A stretch of DNA of 64,000 nucleotides from Streptomyces sp. NRRL F-525. GTDB taxonomy: Bacteria > Actinomycetota > Actinomycetes > Streptomycetales > Streptomycetaceae. The translations under genes were made by a program, and so were the position numbers. The stretch spans positions 1 to 64,000 of the forward strand of contig NZ_JNXE01000030.1 in NCBI RefSeq assembly GCF_000716605.1, read 5' to 3'. Shown here piece after piece: positions 24,320 to 33,461 of this stretch; positions within the stretch are counted from its first letter, which is position 1, and every line of letters begins with the position of its first letter. Under the pieces are notes generated by a model. It had not been told where the DNA came from. It made no database searches and saw only the letters and a list, made by a program, of their open reading frames with translations.

Positions 24320-25222
24320 TCAGACGCCGACCTCGTCGGCGGCCCCCCGCGTGGCTGGAATCGCGCACTCCACCGGGTCCCCGGCGGGTCGCGCGGCGGC
24401 CGCGGCCCGGGCCCGGCGCCTCGCCAGCGGAGTCGCCAGCGCGGTCAGCGCGATGAACGCGGCGATCGTCAGGAGCACGATCGTCGCGCCGGGCGGGACG
24501 TTCTGGTAGTACGAGGTGACGGTGCCGCTGACCGCCACGGTCACGCCGATCACGCCCGCGATCGCCAGCGTCGCCCCGAAACTGCGGGTCAGCTGCTGTG
24601 CGGCGGCGACCGGCACCACCATCAGCGCGGAGACCAGGATCAGGCCCACGACCCGCATCGCGACGGTGACCGTGACGGCGGCGGTGACCGCCGTCAGCAG
24701 GTTCAGGGCGCGCACGGGCAGGCCGGTGACCCGCGCGAACTCCTCGTCGTGGTTCACGGCGAACAGCTGCCGCCGCAGGCCGAGGGTGACCACGATCACG
24801 AAGGCGGCCAGGATGCCGATCGCCGTCACGTCGGACTGCGAGACCGTCGAGAGGGAGCCGAAGAGGTACGAGCTCAGGTTGGCGTTCGAGCCGCCCGGCG
24901 CGAGGTTGACGAACATCACGCCGCCCGCCATGCCGCCGTAGAAGAGCATCGCGAGGGCGATGTCGCCGCGGGTCTTGCCGTACCAGCGGATCAGTTCCAT
25001 CAGGACCGAGCCGAGGACGGAGACGGCGGTGGCCATCCAGACCGGGGAGGCGTTCAGCAGGAAGCCGAGGCCCACGCCGGTCATCGCGACGTGGCCGATG
25101 CCGTCGCCCATGAGGGGCTGGCGGCGCTGGACGAGGTAGATGCCGATCGCGGGGGCGGTGATGCCGACGAGGACGGCGGCGATGAGCGCCCGCTGCATGA
25201 AGGCGTAGTCGAGGAGGTCCAT
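24320..25222 (-). CDS. znuB: Zinc ABC transporter permease ZnuB
   Basis: A 300-residue membrane protein of the ABC-3 (metal) permease family with about eight hydrophobic helices. Family landmarks are RRQPLMGDGIGHVAMTGVG and a late SALMVVPVAAAQQL helix. The C-terminal tail is Ala/Arg-rich and cytoplasmic. Its start shares one base with the znuC stop (TGATG). zur follows after 59 bases. Confidence 0.93.
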   Translation of the reverse strand: MDLLDYAFMQRALIAAVLVGITAPAIGIYLVQRRQPLMGDGIGHVAMTGVGLGFLLNASPVWMATAVSVLGSVLMELIRWYGKTRGDIALAMLFYGGMAGGVMFVNLAPGGSNANLSSYLFGSLSTVSQSDVTAIGILAAFVIVVTLGLRRQLFAVNHDEEFARVTGLPVRALNLLTAVTAAVTVTVAMRVVGLILVSALMVVPVAAAQQLTRSFGATLAIAGVIGVTVAVSGTVTSYYQNVPPGATIVLLTIAAFIALTALATPLARRRARAAAAARPAGDPVECAIPATRGAADEVGV

Positions 25223-26022
25223 CAGCTCAGCAGTCCCGTGCGGATCGGTTCGGCGTCCGCCGAGTGCGGGTGTACGTGGTCGTGGCCGGGCAGGGCATGC
25301 TGGCCCAGCGCGCGCGGGGGCGGGCCGTCGTGCTGGACGCAGCCGTCGCGCAGGACGACCGCGCGGTCGATCAGCGGTTCCAGCGGGCCGAGTTCGTGCA
25401 GGACGAGCAACACCGTTGTGCCCTCGGCGACTTGGCGGGTCAGGGTGTCCGCGAGGACCTTCTGGCTGGCCAGGTCCACGCCCGCCATCGGCTCGTCCAT
25501 GATGAGGAGTTCGGGTTCGGCGGCGAGCGCGCGGGCGATCAGCACGCGCTGGTGCTGGCCGCCGGAGAGCGCGTCGACCGAGTCCTTGGCGCGGTCCGCC
25601 ATCCCGACCAGCTCCAGGGCGTGCCGTACGGCCTCGTGGTCCGCCTTGCGCAGCAGGCCGAAGCGGGCGCGGGAGAGGCGGCCGGACGCGACGATCTCGG
25701 TGACCGTCGCGGGCACCCCGCCCCCGGCCGTCGTGCGCTGCGGTACGTACCCCACGCGCCGCCAGTCGCGGAAGGCGCGGCGCGGGGTGCCGAACAGCTC
25801 GATCTCGCCTGCGGACAAAGGCACTTGGCCGATGATCGTGCGGATCGCGGTCGACTTGCCGGAGCCGTTGGCGCCGAGCAGCGCGACCACCTCACCGCGG
25901 CGCACGGTGAGGTCGATGCCGCGCAGGACGGGGCGCGAGCCCAGCTCGGCGCGGACTCCGCGCAGCGATATGACGGGCTCGCTCATCAAGTCGCTCATCA
26001 ACTCGTCCTCCGTGCTGGTCAT
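25222..26022 (-). CDS. znuC: Zinc ABC transporter ATPase ZnuC
   Basis: A 266-residue ATPase with Walker A GANGSGKST, signature LSGGQHQR, Walker B LLIMDEP and switch histidine VLHE. The C-terminus is His-rich (GQHALPGHDHVHPHS), a plausible zinc-sensing or zinc-holding tail found in several ZnuC proteins. The ATG at 26022 overlaps the znuA stop (ATGA), so it is coupled to znuA. Confidence 0.93.
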   Translation of the reverse strand: MTSTEDELMSDLMSEPVISLRGVRAELGSRPVLRGIDLTVRRGEVVALLGANGSGKSTAIRTIIGQVPLSAGEIELFGTPRRAFRDWRRVGYVPQRTTAGGGVPATVTEIVASGRLSRARFGLLRKADHEAVRHALELVGMADRAKDSVDALSGGQHQRVLIARALAAEPELLIMDEPMAGVDLASQKVLADTLTRQVAEGTTVLLVLHELGPLEPLIDRAVVLRDGCVQHDGPPPRALGQHALPGHDHVHPHSADAEPIRTGLLS

Positions 26023-26975
26023 TTACTTCCCAGGGCCGTCTGCAGGGCCTTGAGGTTGGCCTGCTGGACCGAGAAGTAGTCCGTGCCGCGGGACTTCTTG
26101 GTGATGCCCTCGATCGGGTCGAGGACGTCCGTCTTCAGGTTCGCGTCGGCGGCGATGGTCTTCGCGGTCTTGTCGCTGACGAGCGTCTCGTAGAACACCG
26201 TGGTGACGCCGTCGGCCTTGGCCATCTTCTCAAGGTCCTTGACGCGCTTGGCACTCGGCTCCGACTCGGGGTCGAGGCCGTTGATGGCCTCCTCGGTGAG
26301 GCCGTAGCGCTCGGCGAGGTAGCCGAAGGCGGCGTGTGTGGTGATGAACACCTTGGTCTTGGTGTTCGCGAGGCCGGTCCTGAACTCGGTGTCGAGCGCG
26401 TCCAGCTTCTTGACCAGGGCCGCGGTGTTGGTCTTGTAGTCGGCCGCGTTCTTCGGGTCGGCCTGCTCGAAGGCCTTGCCGACGCCCTCGGCGACCTGGG
26501 CGTAGCGCACCGGGTCGAGCCAGATGTGGGGGTCGAGGCCGGCCAGCTCGTCGTTCTTCGAGGTGTCGTGCGAGGCGGCGTGGCCGCCGACCTCGTTGCC
26601 GTGCTTCTCCTCGGTGGTCAGGGAGGCGGCGTCGATCTTCGTCTTGACCTCGGACTGGCTCACCACGGCGTCGACGGAGGGCTGGAGGTTCTTGAGGTAG
26701 AGCACCGCGTCGGACTGCCCGAGCGCGGCGGTCTGCTGCGCGCTGATCTCCAGGTCGTGCGGCTCCTGGCCGGGTTTCGTCAGGCTGGTGACGTGGACGT
26801 GGCTGCCGCCGATCTGCTCGGCGAGGTACTGCAGCGGGTAGAACGCCGCGACGACGTCGAACTTGTCCGTGTTGGCCGCGGCAGCGCTGTCGGAGCAGGC
26901 GGAGAGGGTCCCGAGACCGAGGGCGGTGGCCGCGGCGATGGCGATCCCGGATATGTGGCGTCGTCGTACGTTCAT
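26019..26975 (-). CDS. znuA: Zinc ABC transporter substrate-binding lipoprotein ZnuA
   Basis: A 318-residue cluster A-I metal-binding protein. A lipoprotein signal (RRR, hydrophobic core, LSAC) precedes the mature part with metal ligands in EPHDLEISA, an internal His-containing loop, DPHIWLDP and THAAFGYLAERYGL. The start at 26975 is chosen because a TTGACA/GAAAAT promoter puts transcription initiation on this ATG and no ribosome site is present; ATG 26984 and TTG 26990 are in-frame alternatives. First gene of the zinc operon. Confidence 0.92.
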   Translation of the reverse strand: MNVRRRHISGIAIAAATALGLGTLSACSDSAAAANTDKFDVVAAFYPLQYLAEQIGGSHVHVTSLTKPGQEPHDLEISAQQTAALGQSDAVLYLKNLQPSVDAVVSQSEVKTKIDAASLTTEEKHGNEVGGHAASHDTSKNDELAGLDPHIWLDPVRYAQVAEGVGKAFEQADPKNAADYKTNTAALVKKLDALDTEFRTGLANTKTKVFITTHAAFGYLAERYGLTEEAINGLDPESEPSAKRVKDLEKMAKADGVTTVFYETLVSDKTAKTIAADANLKTDVLDPIEGITKKSRGTDYFSVQQANLKALQTALGSK

Positions 26976-26989
26976 GACAGTCATTTTCA
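26975..26989 (-). promoter_or_regulatory. Zur box of the znuA operon
   Basis: Minus strand TGAAAATGACTGTCA, an imperfect 15-base palindrome of the form TGAnAnTnAnTnTCA and about 12/15 to the actinobacterial Zur consensus as I recall it. It covers the -10 hexamer and the start. A weaker match, TGACAACGGTTTCCA, lies at 26997-27011 across the -35. Confidence 0.75.
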
Positions 26990-27012
26990 ACTGACATGGA
27001 AACCGTTGTCAA
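26983..27012 (-). promoter_or_regulatory. znuA promoter (leaderless)
   Basis: TTGACA (27007-27012) and GAAAAT (26983-26988) are 18 bases apart, and the -10 ends seven bases before the ATG at 26975. Both hexamers are overlapped by Zur-box-like sequences. Confidence 0.65.
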
Positions 27013-27035
27013 CAAGCCCCGGGTGTGGAACCGAT

Positions 27036-27066
27036 TTGATACAGGGGCGGGAGGCGCCGGTAACCT
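27036..27066 (+). promoter_or_regulatory. Candidate glyS promoter
   Basis: TTGATA (27036-27041) and TAACCT (27061-27066) with a 19-base spacer, about 40 bases upstream of the glyS GTG. The spacer is slightly long. Confidence 0.45.
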
Positions 27067-27107
27067 GAGGCATTCGCTGCCTGTCCATTCGTCATGAAGA
27101 GAGCACC

Positions 27108-28490
<1,383 letters not shown>

Positions 28491-28507
28491 GGTCAACTCC
28501 GCCTGAA

Positions 28508-28546
28508 CGAAAGGCCGGACGGGCTAAATGCCCGTCCGGCCTTTCG
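28508..28546. terminator. Bidirectional terminator between glyS and the chitinase gene
   Basis: A perfect 17-base-pair stem (arms 28508-28524 and 28530-28546, left arm CGAAAGGCCGGACGGGC) with loop TAAAT. It lies between two convergent stop codons and ends in CTTTCG, giving T-rich and A-rich flanks on either strand. Confidence 0.92.
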
Positions 28547-28555
28547 CGTGGGGTC

Positions 28556-29602
28556 TCAACGCCCTTGCAGGGACTTCACGTTGTCGCCGAACGTCCAGTT
28601 CTTCGAGCCGTCCCAGTTGATTGACCAGGTCATCAGGCCCTTGAGGCTCGTGCCGTAGTGCTTCCACGCCTGGGAGACCAGGGACGGCGACATGTAGCCG
28701 CCGCCCGCGCCCGACTGGGCGGGCAGGCCCGGGACCTGCTTGTCGTAGGGGACCTTGATCGTCGTACCCTGCACGACCAGGCCCTTGTTGAGGCAGTCGG
28801 TCTGGGCGGTGAAGCCCGCGACCGTGCCCGCCGAGTACGAGTCGCCGGAGCAGCCGTACATGCTGCCGTTGTAGTACTGCATGTTGAGCCACCACAGGCG
28901 GCCGTTGTCCGCGTACTTCTTCACGATCGGGAGATACGCGCCCCAGATCGAGCCGTACGTGATGCTGCCGCCGGTGACGTACGCCGTCTCCGGGGCCATC
29001 GTCAGGCCGAAGTTGGACGGCATCTGGGCGAGGATGCCGTCGATGATGCGGATCAAGTTGGCCTGGGACGTGGAGAGTTGGCCGATGTTCCCGCTGCCGA
29101 CCAGGCCCGTCTCGATGTCGATGTCGATGCCGTCGAAGTTGTACTTCTTCAGGATCGGCACGATCGTCGAGACGAACTTGTCGGCGACCGTGGACGAGCT
29201 GAGGTCGATGCCCGCGGCCGCGCCGCCGATCGACATCAGGATCGTCTGGCCGGAGGCCTTCGCCGCGCACATCTCGGCGGGCGTGGCCACCTTCACGCCC
29301 GCGTCCATGCCGTCCTCCCAGAGGGCGGTGCCGTCCGAACGGATCACCGGGAAGGCCGCGTTGATCACGTTGTAGCCGTGGGCGGCGATCGCGGAGTTGG
29401 TGATCGGGGTCCAACCGAAGGGCGGATGAACGCCGTTGGAGGAGCCGTCCCAGTTCTCCCAGTAGCCCTGGAGGACCTTGCCGGCCGGACGGGATTTCAC
29501 GGCGCAGGTGTCGGCCGCGGATGCGGTGGGGGCGGTGGCGATCGTGAGGGGGACGAGGAGGGTGGCCGCGGTGAGGGCGGCGGTGACGAGGCGACGGAGC
29601 AT
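28556..29602 (-). CDS. Secreted family 18 chitinase
   Basis: A 348-residue GH18 enzyme. A Sec signal peptide (MLRR, hydrophobic core, TASA-A cleavage near 29) precedes a single catalytic barrel with the complete DxxDxDxE motif DGIDIDIE (157-164, acid E164), the SIGG strand and a late MTWSINWD strand. There is no carbohydrate-binding module, so it is a short chitinase. GGGAGG stands five bases before the ATG at 29602. The promoter carries DasR-like elements, so induction by chitin or N-acetylglucosamine is expected. Confidence 0.93.
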   Translation of the reverse strand: MLRRLVTAALTAATLLVPLTIATAPTASAADTCAVKSRPAGKVLQGYWENWDGSSNGVHPPFGWTPITNSAIAAHGYNVINAAFPVIRSDGTALWEDGMDAGVKVATPAEMCAAKASGQTILMSIGGAAAGIDLSSSTVADKFVSTIVPILKKYNFDGIDIDIETGLVGSGNIGQLSTSQANLIRIIDGILAQMPSNFGLTMAPETAYVTGGSITYGSIWGAYLPIVKKYADNGRLWWLNMQYYNGSMYGCSGDSYSAGTVAGFTAQTDCLNKGLVVQGTTIKVPYDKQVPGLPAQSGAGGGYMSPSLVSQAWKHYGTSLKGLMTWSINWDGSKNWTFGDNVKSLQGR

Positions 29603-29654
29603 ACGGGCCTCCCGGTGGGGGTGCGGTGAGGTGTCGTAGGCATGACAGTGCGCG

Positions 29655-29689
29655 TGGTCCAGACCTTTCGTCAAGAGGTCTGTACCAGT
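29655..29689 (-). promoter_or_regulatory. Paired DasR-like (dre) elements and -35 of the chitinase gene
   Basis: Plus-strand TGGTCCAGACCT (29655-29666) and AGGTCTGTACCAGT (29676-29689) both approximate the DasR consensus TGGTCTAGACCA, with their GGTC cores 21 bases apart. The minus-strand -35 TTGACG (29669-29674) lies between them, and the first element falls between -35 and -10, ideal for repression. Confidence 0.7.
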
Positions 29690-29723
29690 CGATGCCGGTC
29701 GGTGCCAGTCGACGCCAGTCGAT
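29684..29723 (+). repeat. Four 10-base tandem repeats upstream of the chitinase gene
   Basis: Units ACCAGTCGAT, GCCGGTCGGT, GCCAGTCGAC and GCCAGTCGAT follow each other without gaps, one helical turn per unit, beginning inside the second DasR-like element. A phased binding array for an unidentified regulator is possible. Confidence 0.6.
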
Positions 29724-29741
29724 CGTGCTGACAAGTATGGA

Positions 29742-29772
29742 ATGACAGATATTGAAATCTGTCATCTGTCAT
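29742..29772 (+). promoter_or_regulatory. Palindromic operator before the aldo/keto reductase gene
   Basis: ATGACAGAT (29742-29750) and ATCTGTCAT (29757-29765) form a perfect 9-base inverted repeat with a 6-base gap, followed at once by a third half site CTGTCAT (29766-29772). AT-rich and 15 bases before the reductase ATG. Likely bound by the TetR protein encoded downstream. Confidence 0.65.
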
Positions 29773-29786
29773 GCCAAGGTGGACGC

Positions 29787-30797
29787 ATGACGATCCAGAC
29801 GCGCACTCTCGGAACCACCGGCCCCCAGGTCTCCGCCCTCGGCCTCGGCTGCATGGGCATGTCCGCGCTGTACGGCGAAGCGGACCGCGCCGAGTCCATC
29901 GCCACCATCCACGCGGCCCTCGAAGCGGGCGTGACGCTCCTCGACACCGGCGACTTCTACGCCATGGGCCACAACGAGATACTGATCGGCGAGGCCCTGC
30001 GCACCGCCCCCGCCGCCCGCCGCGAACAGGCCCTCACCAGCGTGAAGTTCGGGGCCCTGCGCGACCCGGCCGGCGGCTGGAGCGGCTACGACGGCCGGCC
30101 CGCCGCCGTGAAGAACTTCGCCGCGTACTCCCTCCAGCGCCTCGGCGTCGACCACATCGACGTGTACCGCATCGCCCGGGTCGACCCCGGCGTACCGATC
30201 GAGGAGACGGTCGGCGCGATCGCCGAACTGGTCGAGCAGGGCTACGTCCGGCACATCGGCCTCAGCGAGGTCGGCGCCGACACGATCCGCCGGGCCGCGG
30301 CCACCGCGCCGATCGCGGATGTGCAGCTGGAGTACGCGCTGATCACGCGCGGCATCGAGGACCGGATCCTGCCCGTCACCCGGGAGATGGGGATCTCCGT
30401 CACGGCGTACGGCGTGCTGTCGCGCGGGCTGATCTCCGGGCACTTCACGACCGACCGGCAGCTCGGCGCGACCGACTTCCGGGCACACTCGCCGCGCTTC
30501 CAGGGCGAGAACCTTCAGCACAACCTGACCCTGGTCGAGCAGTTGCGGAAGCTCGCCGAGCAGAAGGGCGTCTCCGTCGCCCAACTCGCCATCGCCTGGG
30601 TGCTGTCGAGGGGCGAGGACATCGTGCCGCTCGTCGGCGCGCGCACCCGGGAGCGGCTCGCGGAGTCGCTGGGCGCGCTGGACGTCGTACTGGACGCGGC
30701 GGATCTGGCGGCGATCGAGGCGGCCGTACCGGCGGACTCGGCGATGGGCGACCGCTACCCGTCGGCGATGATGGCGCACCTCGACAGCGAGCACTGA
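29787..30797 (+). CDS. Aldo/keto reductase
   Basis: A 336-residue NADPH-dependent (beta/alpha)8 oxidoreductase. It has the N-terminal GLGCMGMS motif, Asp of the tetrad in LLDTGDFY with tyrosine, Lys in SVKFG, and the late PLVGAR cofactor-binding segment typical of the YakC/AKR13 group. The usual catalytic His region reads YRIAR rather than YxxHR, a possible change in activity. AAGGTGG precedes the ATG. The TetR gene downstream and a palindrome upstream suggest a ligand-induced detoxification pair. Confidence 0.88.
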   Translation: MTIQTRTLGTTGPQVSALGLGCMGMSALYGEADRAESIATIHAALEAGVTLLDTGDFYAMGHNEILIGEALRTAPAARREQALTSVKFGALRDPAGGWSGYDGRPAAVKNFAAYSLQRLGVDHIDVYRIARVDPGVPIEETVGAIAELVEQGYVRHIGLSEVGADTIRRAAATAPIADVQLEYALITRGIEDRILPVTREMGISVTAYGVLSRGLISGHFTTDRQLGATDFRAHSPRFQGENLQHNLTLVEQLRKLAEQKGVSVAQLAIAWVLSRGEDIVPLVGARTRERLAESLGALDVVLDAADLAAIEAAVPADSAMGDRYPSAMMAHLDSEH

Positions 30798-30810
30798 TCC
30801 CGCCTGCGGG

Positions 30811-30816
30811 TACGGT
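30811..30816 (+). promoter_or_regulatory. -10 hexamer TACGGT of a leaderless promoter (TetR gene)
   Basis: TACGGT ends seven bases before the ATG at 30824, so the TetR gene can be transcribed separately from the reductase gene 26 bases upstream. Confidence 0.55.
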
Positions 30817-30823
30817 CTTCGTC

Positions 30824-31408
30824 ATGGCACCGAGCGAGACCCTGACCGCCGAGCGCATCCTCGAAGCGACCGAGGAGGTGCTGCGCCGCCACGGCCCGGC
30901 CAAGGCCACCGTGGTGGACGTGGCCCGCGCGCTCGGCGTCAGCCATGGCACCGTGTACCGGCACTTCCGCACGAAGGCGGCCCTGCGCGCGGCGGTCACC
31001 AAGCGCTGGCTGGACCGGACCTCGGAGAACCTGTCCCGCTTCACGGCCGATGCCCGCGACCCCGAGACCCGCCTCCGCGCCTGGCTGGCGGGCCTCTTCG
31101 ACGCCAAGCGCCGCAAGGCGGGCGACGATCCCGAGATGTTCGCCACCTACATGGTTCTCGCCCAGGAGGCGGGCGACGTGGTCGACGAGCACCTCGACGA
31201 ACTCATCGGCCAGCTCACCGCGATCATCGGCGCGGGCGTCGAGAGCGGTGTCTTCAAGGTCCCCGACCCGGCCGTCGCCGCCCGCACCGTCTTCCAGGCC
31301 GCCACCTGCTTCCACGACCCGTCCTACGCGCGGGAGTGGCGGAAGCCGGGCGCGGACGCGGAGTTCGAGGCACTGGTGGAGCTGCTGGTGCGCGGGCTGC
31401 GCAACTGA
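30824..31408 (+). CDS. TetR family transcriptional regulator
   Basis: A 194-residue regulator with N-terminal helix-turn-helix KATVVDVARALGVSHGTVYRHF and a C-terminal domain of the TetR_C type with FATYMVLAQEAGDVV. It follows the aldo/keto reductase gene on the same strand. The palindrome before the reductase gene is its best candidate operator. Stops 13 bases from the convergent small secreted protein gene. Confidence 0.88.
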   Translation: MAPSETLTAERILEATEEVLRRHGPAKATVVDVARALGVSHGTVYRHFRTKAALRAAVTKRWLDRTSENLSRFTADARDPETRLRAWLAGLFDAKRRKAGDDPEMFATYMVLAQEAGDVVDEHLDELIGQLTAIIGAGVESGVFKVPDPAVAARTVFQAATCFHDPSYAREWRKPGADAEFEALVELLVRGLRN

Positions 31409-31421
31409 CCGCCGGTACCGG

Positions 31422-31811
31422 TCAGTTCACCTTCACGGTGACGGTCGGGGAGTACGTCGTGCCGGCCGCGATCCGCAGATGCTCCTGGCCCTTGGTGTTG
31501 AGCTTCGCGGTGAGCGAGTAGCTGCTGCCGTTCTTGACCGTGGTGCTCCCGTTGAGCGCGTTCCACTTCCCGGACTTCTCGTGCTGGAGCACCAGCTTGG
31601 TGCCGACCTTCAGGCCCTTGGTGCGGCCCGCGAAGGTCACCTTGTCACCGGCCTTCACCGTGCTCTTGTCGGCCTTGACGGTGATCGAGCCCATGGCGCT
31701 CGGACTCGGGGAGGCGGCGAAGGCGCTCGCCGTCCCGGCCGACAGCAGGGCGAGGCTCAGGGCACCGGCGGCGATCGTACGAGTGCCGCGACCGCGGAGT
31801 GTGACGTTCAC
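31422..31811 (-). CDS. Small secreted beta-sandwich protein
   Basis: A 129-residue protein with a Sec signal (Arg-rich start, LSLALLSAGTASA, AFA-A site), leaving a domain of about 95 residues. Alternating strands rich in Lys, Thr and Val (SITVKADKSTVKAGDKVTF, GTKLVLQHEKSGKW, SPTVTVKVN) look like a bacterial Ig-like fold. GTG start after CAGGAGT. Probably a cell-surface or secreted accessory protein; no activity can be assigned. Confidence 0.65.
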   Translation of the reverse strand: MNVTLRGRGTRTIAAGALSLALLSAGTASAFAASPSPSAMGSITVKADKSTVKAGDKVTFAGRTKGLKVGTKLVLQHEKSGKWNALNGSTTVKNGSSYSLTAKLNTKGQEHLRIAAGTTYSPTVTVKVN

Positions 31812-31898
31812 GAGGGACTCCTGTCGTTCGGATGGGCGTTCGGCTGAGCACGCCCATCCATGCTGATGCCGGTCGCCCGCGACGGCGAGTCGAGAGCG

Positions 31899-33047
31899 TC
31901 AGCGCCCCGCGGCGCAGGCCCAGAACTCCCGCATCAGCGCCGTCGGCGTCGGGCTGGTCATCGCCACCTGGGTCAGCAGGACCGTCACCGTGCCCGTGGG
32001 CGGGACCACGTGGGCCGCCGTGCCGGTGCCGCCGACCCAGCCGTAGCGGCCGGGGACGTTCCACGGGTCGACCGGAGCGACGTCGACCTGGCCGCCGTAG
32101 CCCCAGCCCTGGCCCTCCAGGAACAGGGCCGAGGCGTCGCGCTGGGCGGCGGTGAGGTGGTTGGTGGTCATGCGGCTCACGGAGGTGGGGGAGAGGACCG
32201 GGGTGCCGTCCGGCGCCGCGCCGGCGTTCGCGAGCATCCGGCCGAAGGCCAGCAGGTCGTCGGCCGTCGAGACCAGGCCGCCGGCGCCCGAGGGGAAGGC
32301 CGGGGGCCGGCTGAAGCCGCCGTCCGGGGTGTCGGCCTGCTCCAGGGCGCCCAGCTCGCCCGGGGTGTAGGCGGTGGTGAAGCGGGTCCGTTTCGACTCC
32401 GGCACCGAGAACCCCGTGTCCGCCATGCCCAGCGGCCCGAAGAACCGCTCCGCCAGGAAGTCGGGGAACGACGAGCCCGAGGCGCGGGCGACCAGGACGC
32501 CCTGGATGTCCGAGCAGGTGTTGTACAGCCACGCGGCGCCCGGCTGGCGCACCATCGGGATCCGGGACAGCGCGGCGAGCCACTCGTCGGGTCCTGGCTG
32601 GAGGTAGGGCGCGCGGCCGTCCTGCTGGAACGCGAGCAGCTCCTGGACCGCCGCCAGGAAGAAGTCGTCCGGGAATCCCCAGCCGGCCCGGAAACTCAGC
32701 AGGTCCTCGACGGTGACGGGGCGGTCCGCGGGCACGACGTCCTCGACCGGAGAGGACGGCGTGCGGACCACCGTCGGCTTCGCCAGCTCCGGCAGCCACT
32801 CCGCCACCGGCGCGTCCAGCGCGAGCCGTCCGTCCTCCACCAGCGCCAGCACCGCAGCCGCCGTGACCGGCTTGCTGACCGAGGCGATCCGGAAGATCGC
32901 GTCGCGGGCCATCGGGGCGGTGCCTTCGACGTCGACGGAGCCGACGGCGACCACCTCGACGTCGTCGCCGCGGGCCACCAGGCCCACCGCCCCCGGCACG
33001 GTGCCGTCGTCGACGCGTCGCCGCAGGGTGTCGTGGAGAGAGCTCAT
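31899..33047 (-). CDS. Serine hydrolase (class C beta-lactamase/esterase family)
   Basis: A 382-residue protein of the Beta-lactamase family Pfam type with nucleophile motif SVSK near residue 56-59, the second motif YNTCSD (usually YSN) and a third motif in GWVGGTGT (KTG/HTG equivalent). No signal peptide, so it is probably a cytoplasmic esterase, transpeptidase-like or D-aminopeptidase-like enzyme rather than a resistance enzyme. GGAAGG precedes the ATG. Confidence 0.85.
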   Translation of the reverse strand: MSSLHDTLRRRVDDGTVPGAVGLVARGDDVEVVAVGSVDVEGTAPMARDAIFRIASVSKPVTAAAVLALVEDGRLALDAPVAEWLPELAKPTVVRTPSSPVEDVVPADRPVTVEDLLSFRAGWGFPDDFFLAAVQELLAFQQDGRAPYLQPGPDEWLAALSRIPMVRQPGAAWLYNTCSDIQGVLVARASGSSFPDFLAERFFGPLGMADTGFSVPESKRTRFTTAYTPGELGALEQADTPDGGFSRPPAFPSGAGGLVSTADDLLAFGRMLANAGAAPDGTPVLSPTSVSRMTTNHLTAAQRDASALFLEGQGWGYGGQVDVAPVDPWNVPGRYGWVGGTGTAAHVVPPTGTVTVLLTQVAMTSPTPTALMREFWACAAGR

Positions 33048-33119
33048 CGGTCGGCCTTCCGGTCCGGGGAGTCGTATCGGATACGACTCTGCCCGCCTCC
33101 CGAACTCATCGCTCCCCGG

Positions 33120-33326
33120 TCAGTCGGCGGACGGGTCCTTCGTCGCCTGGTGCTCCTCGGCCAGATGCTCCTCCGCCTTCAGCCAGGGCAGGAACTGCGC
33201 GTTCTTCTTCCAGCCGCAGGTGTCGCACACGATCGTGCGCTGCGCGCCCTTGCGCTGCACGCGGACGACATGTTCCCGCCCGTGCTGGTCCCAGCGGCTC
33301 ACTTTGCTCGTGTTGATCTGCAACAT
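33120..33326 (-). CDS. Small zinc-finger-like protein
   Basis: A 68-residue basic protein with one CDTCGW pair followed by HLAEEH, making a possible C2H2-like metal site, and Arg/Lys-rich strands at the N-terminus. GGAGG precedes the ATG by about eight bases. Similar short proteins are common in Streptomyces. Function unknown. Confidence 0.65.
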   Translation of the reverse strand: MLQINTSKVSRWDQHGREHVVRVQRKGAQRTIVCDTCGWKKNAQFLPWLKAEEHLAEEHQATKDPSAD

Positions 33327-33461
33327 GCGCCTCGCCTCCGTTCAGGAGTCTCCGGCAAGGAGTGTGCAGCAAGACCAACATCAACGGGGCGCAATTCACG
33401 CCGAGTTGTCCAAGCTGTGAACATGACATCCGGAGTGACGACTGGCGTGACGTCCGGTATG

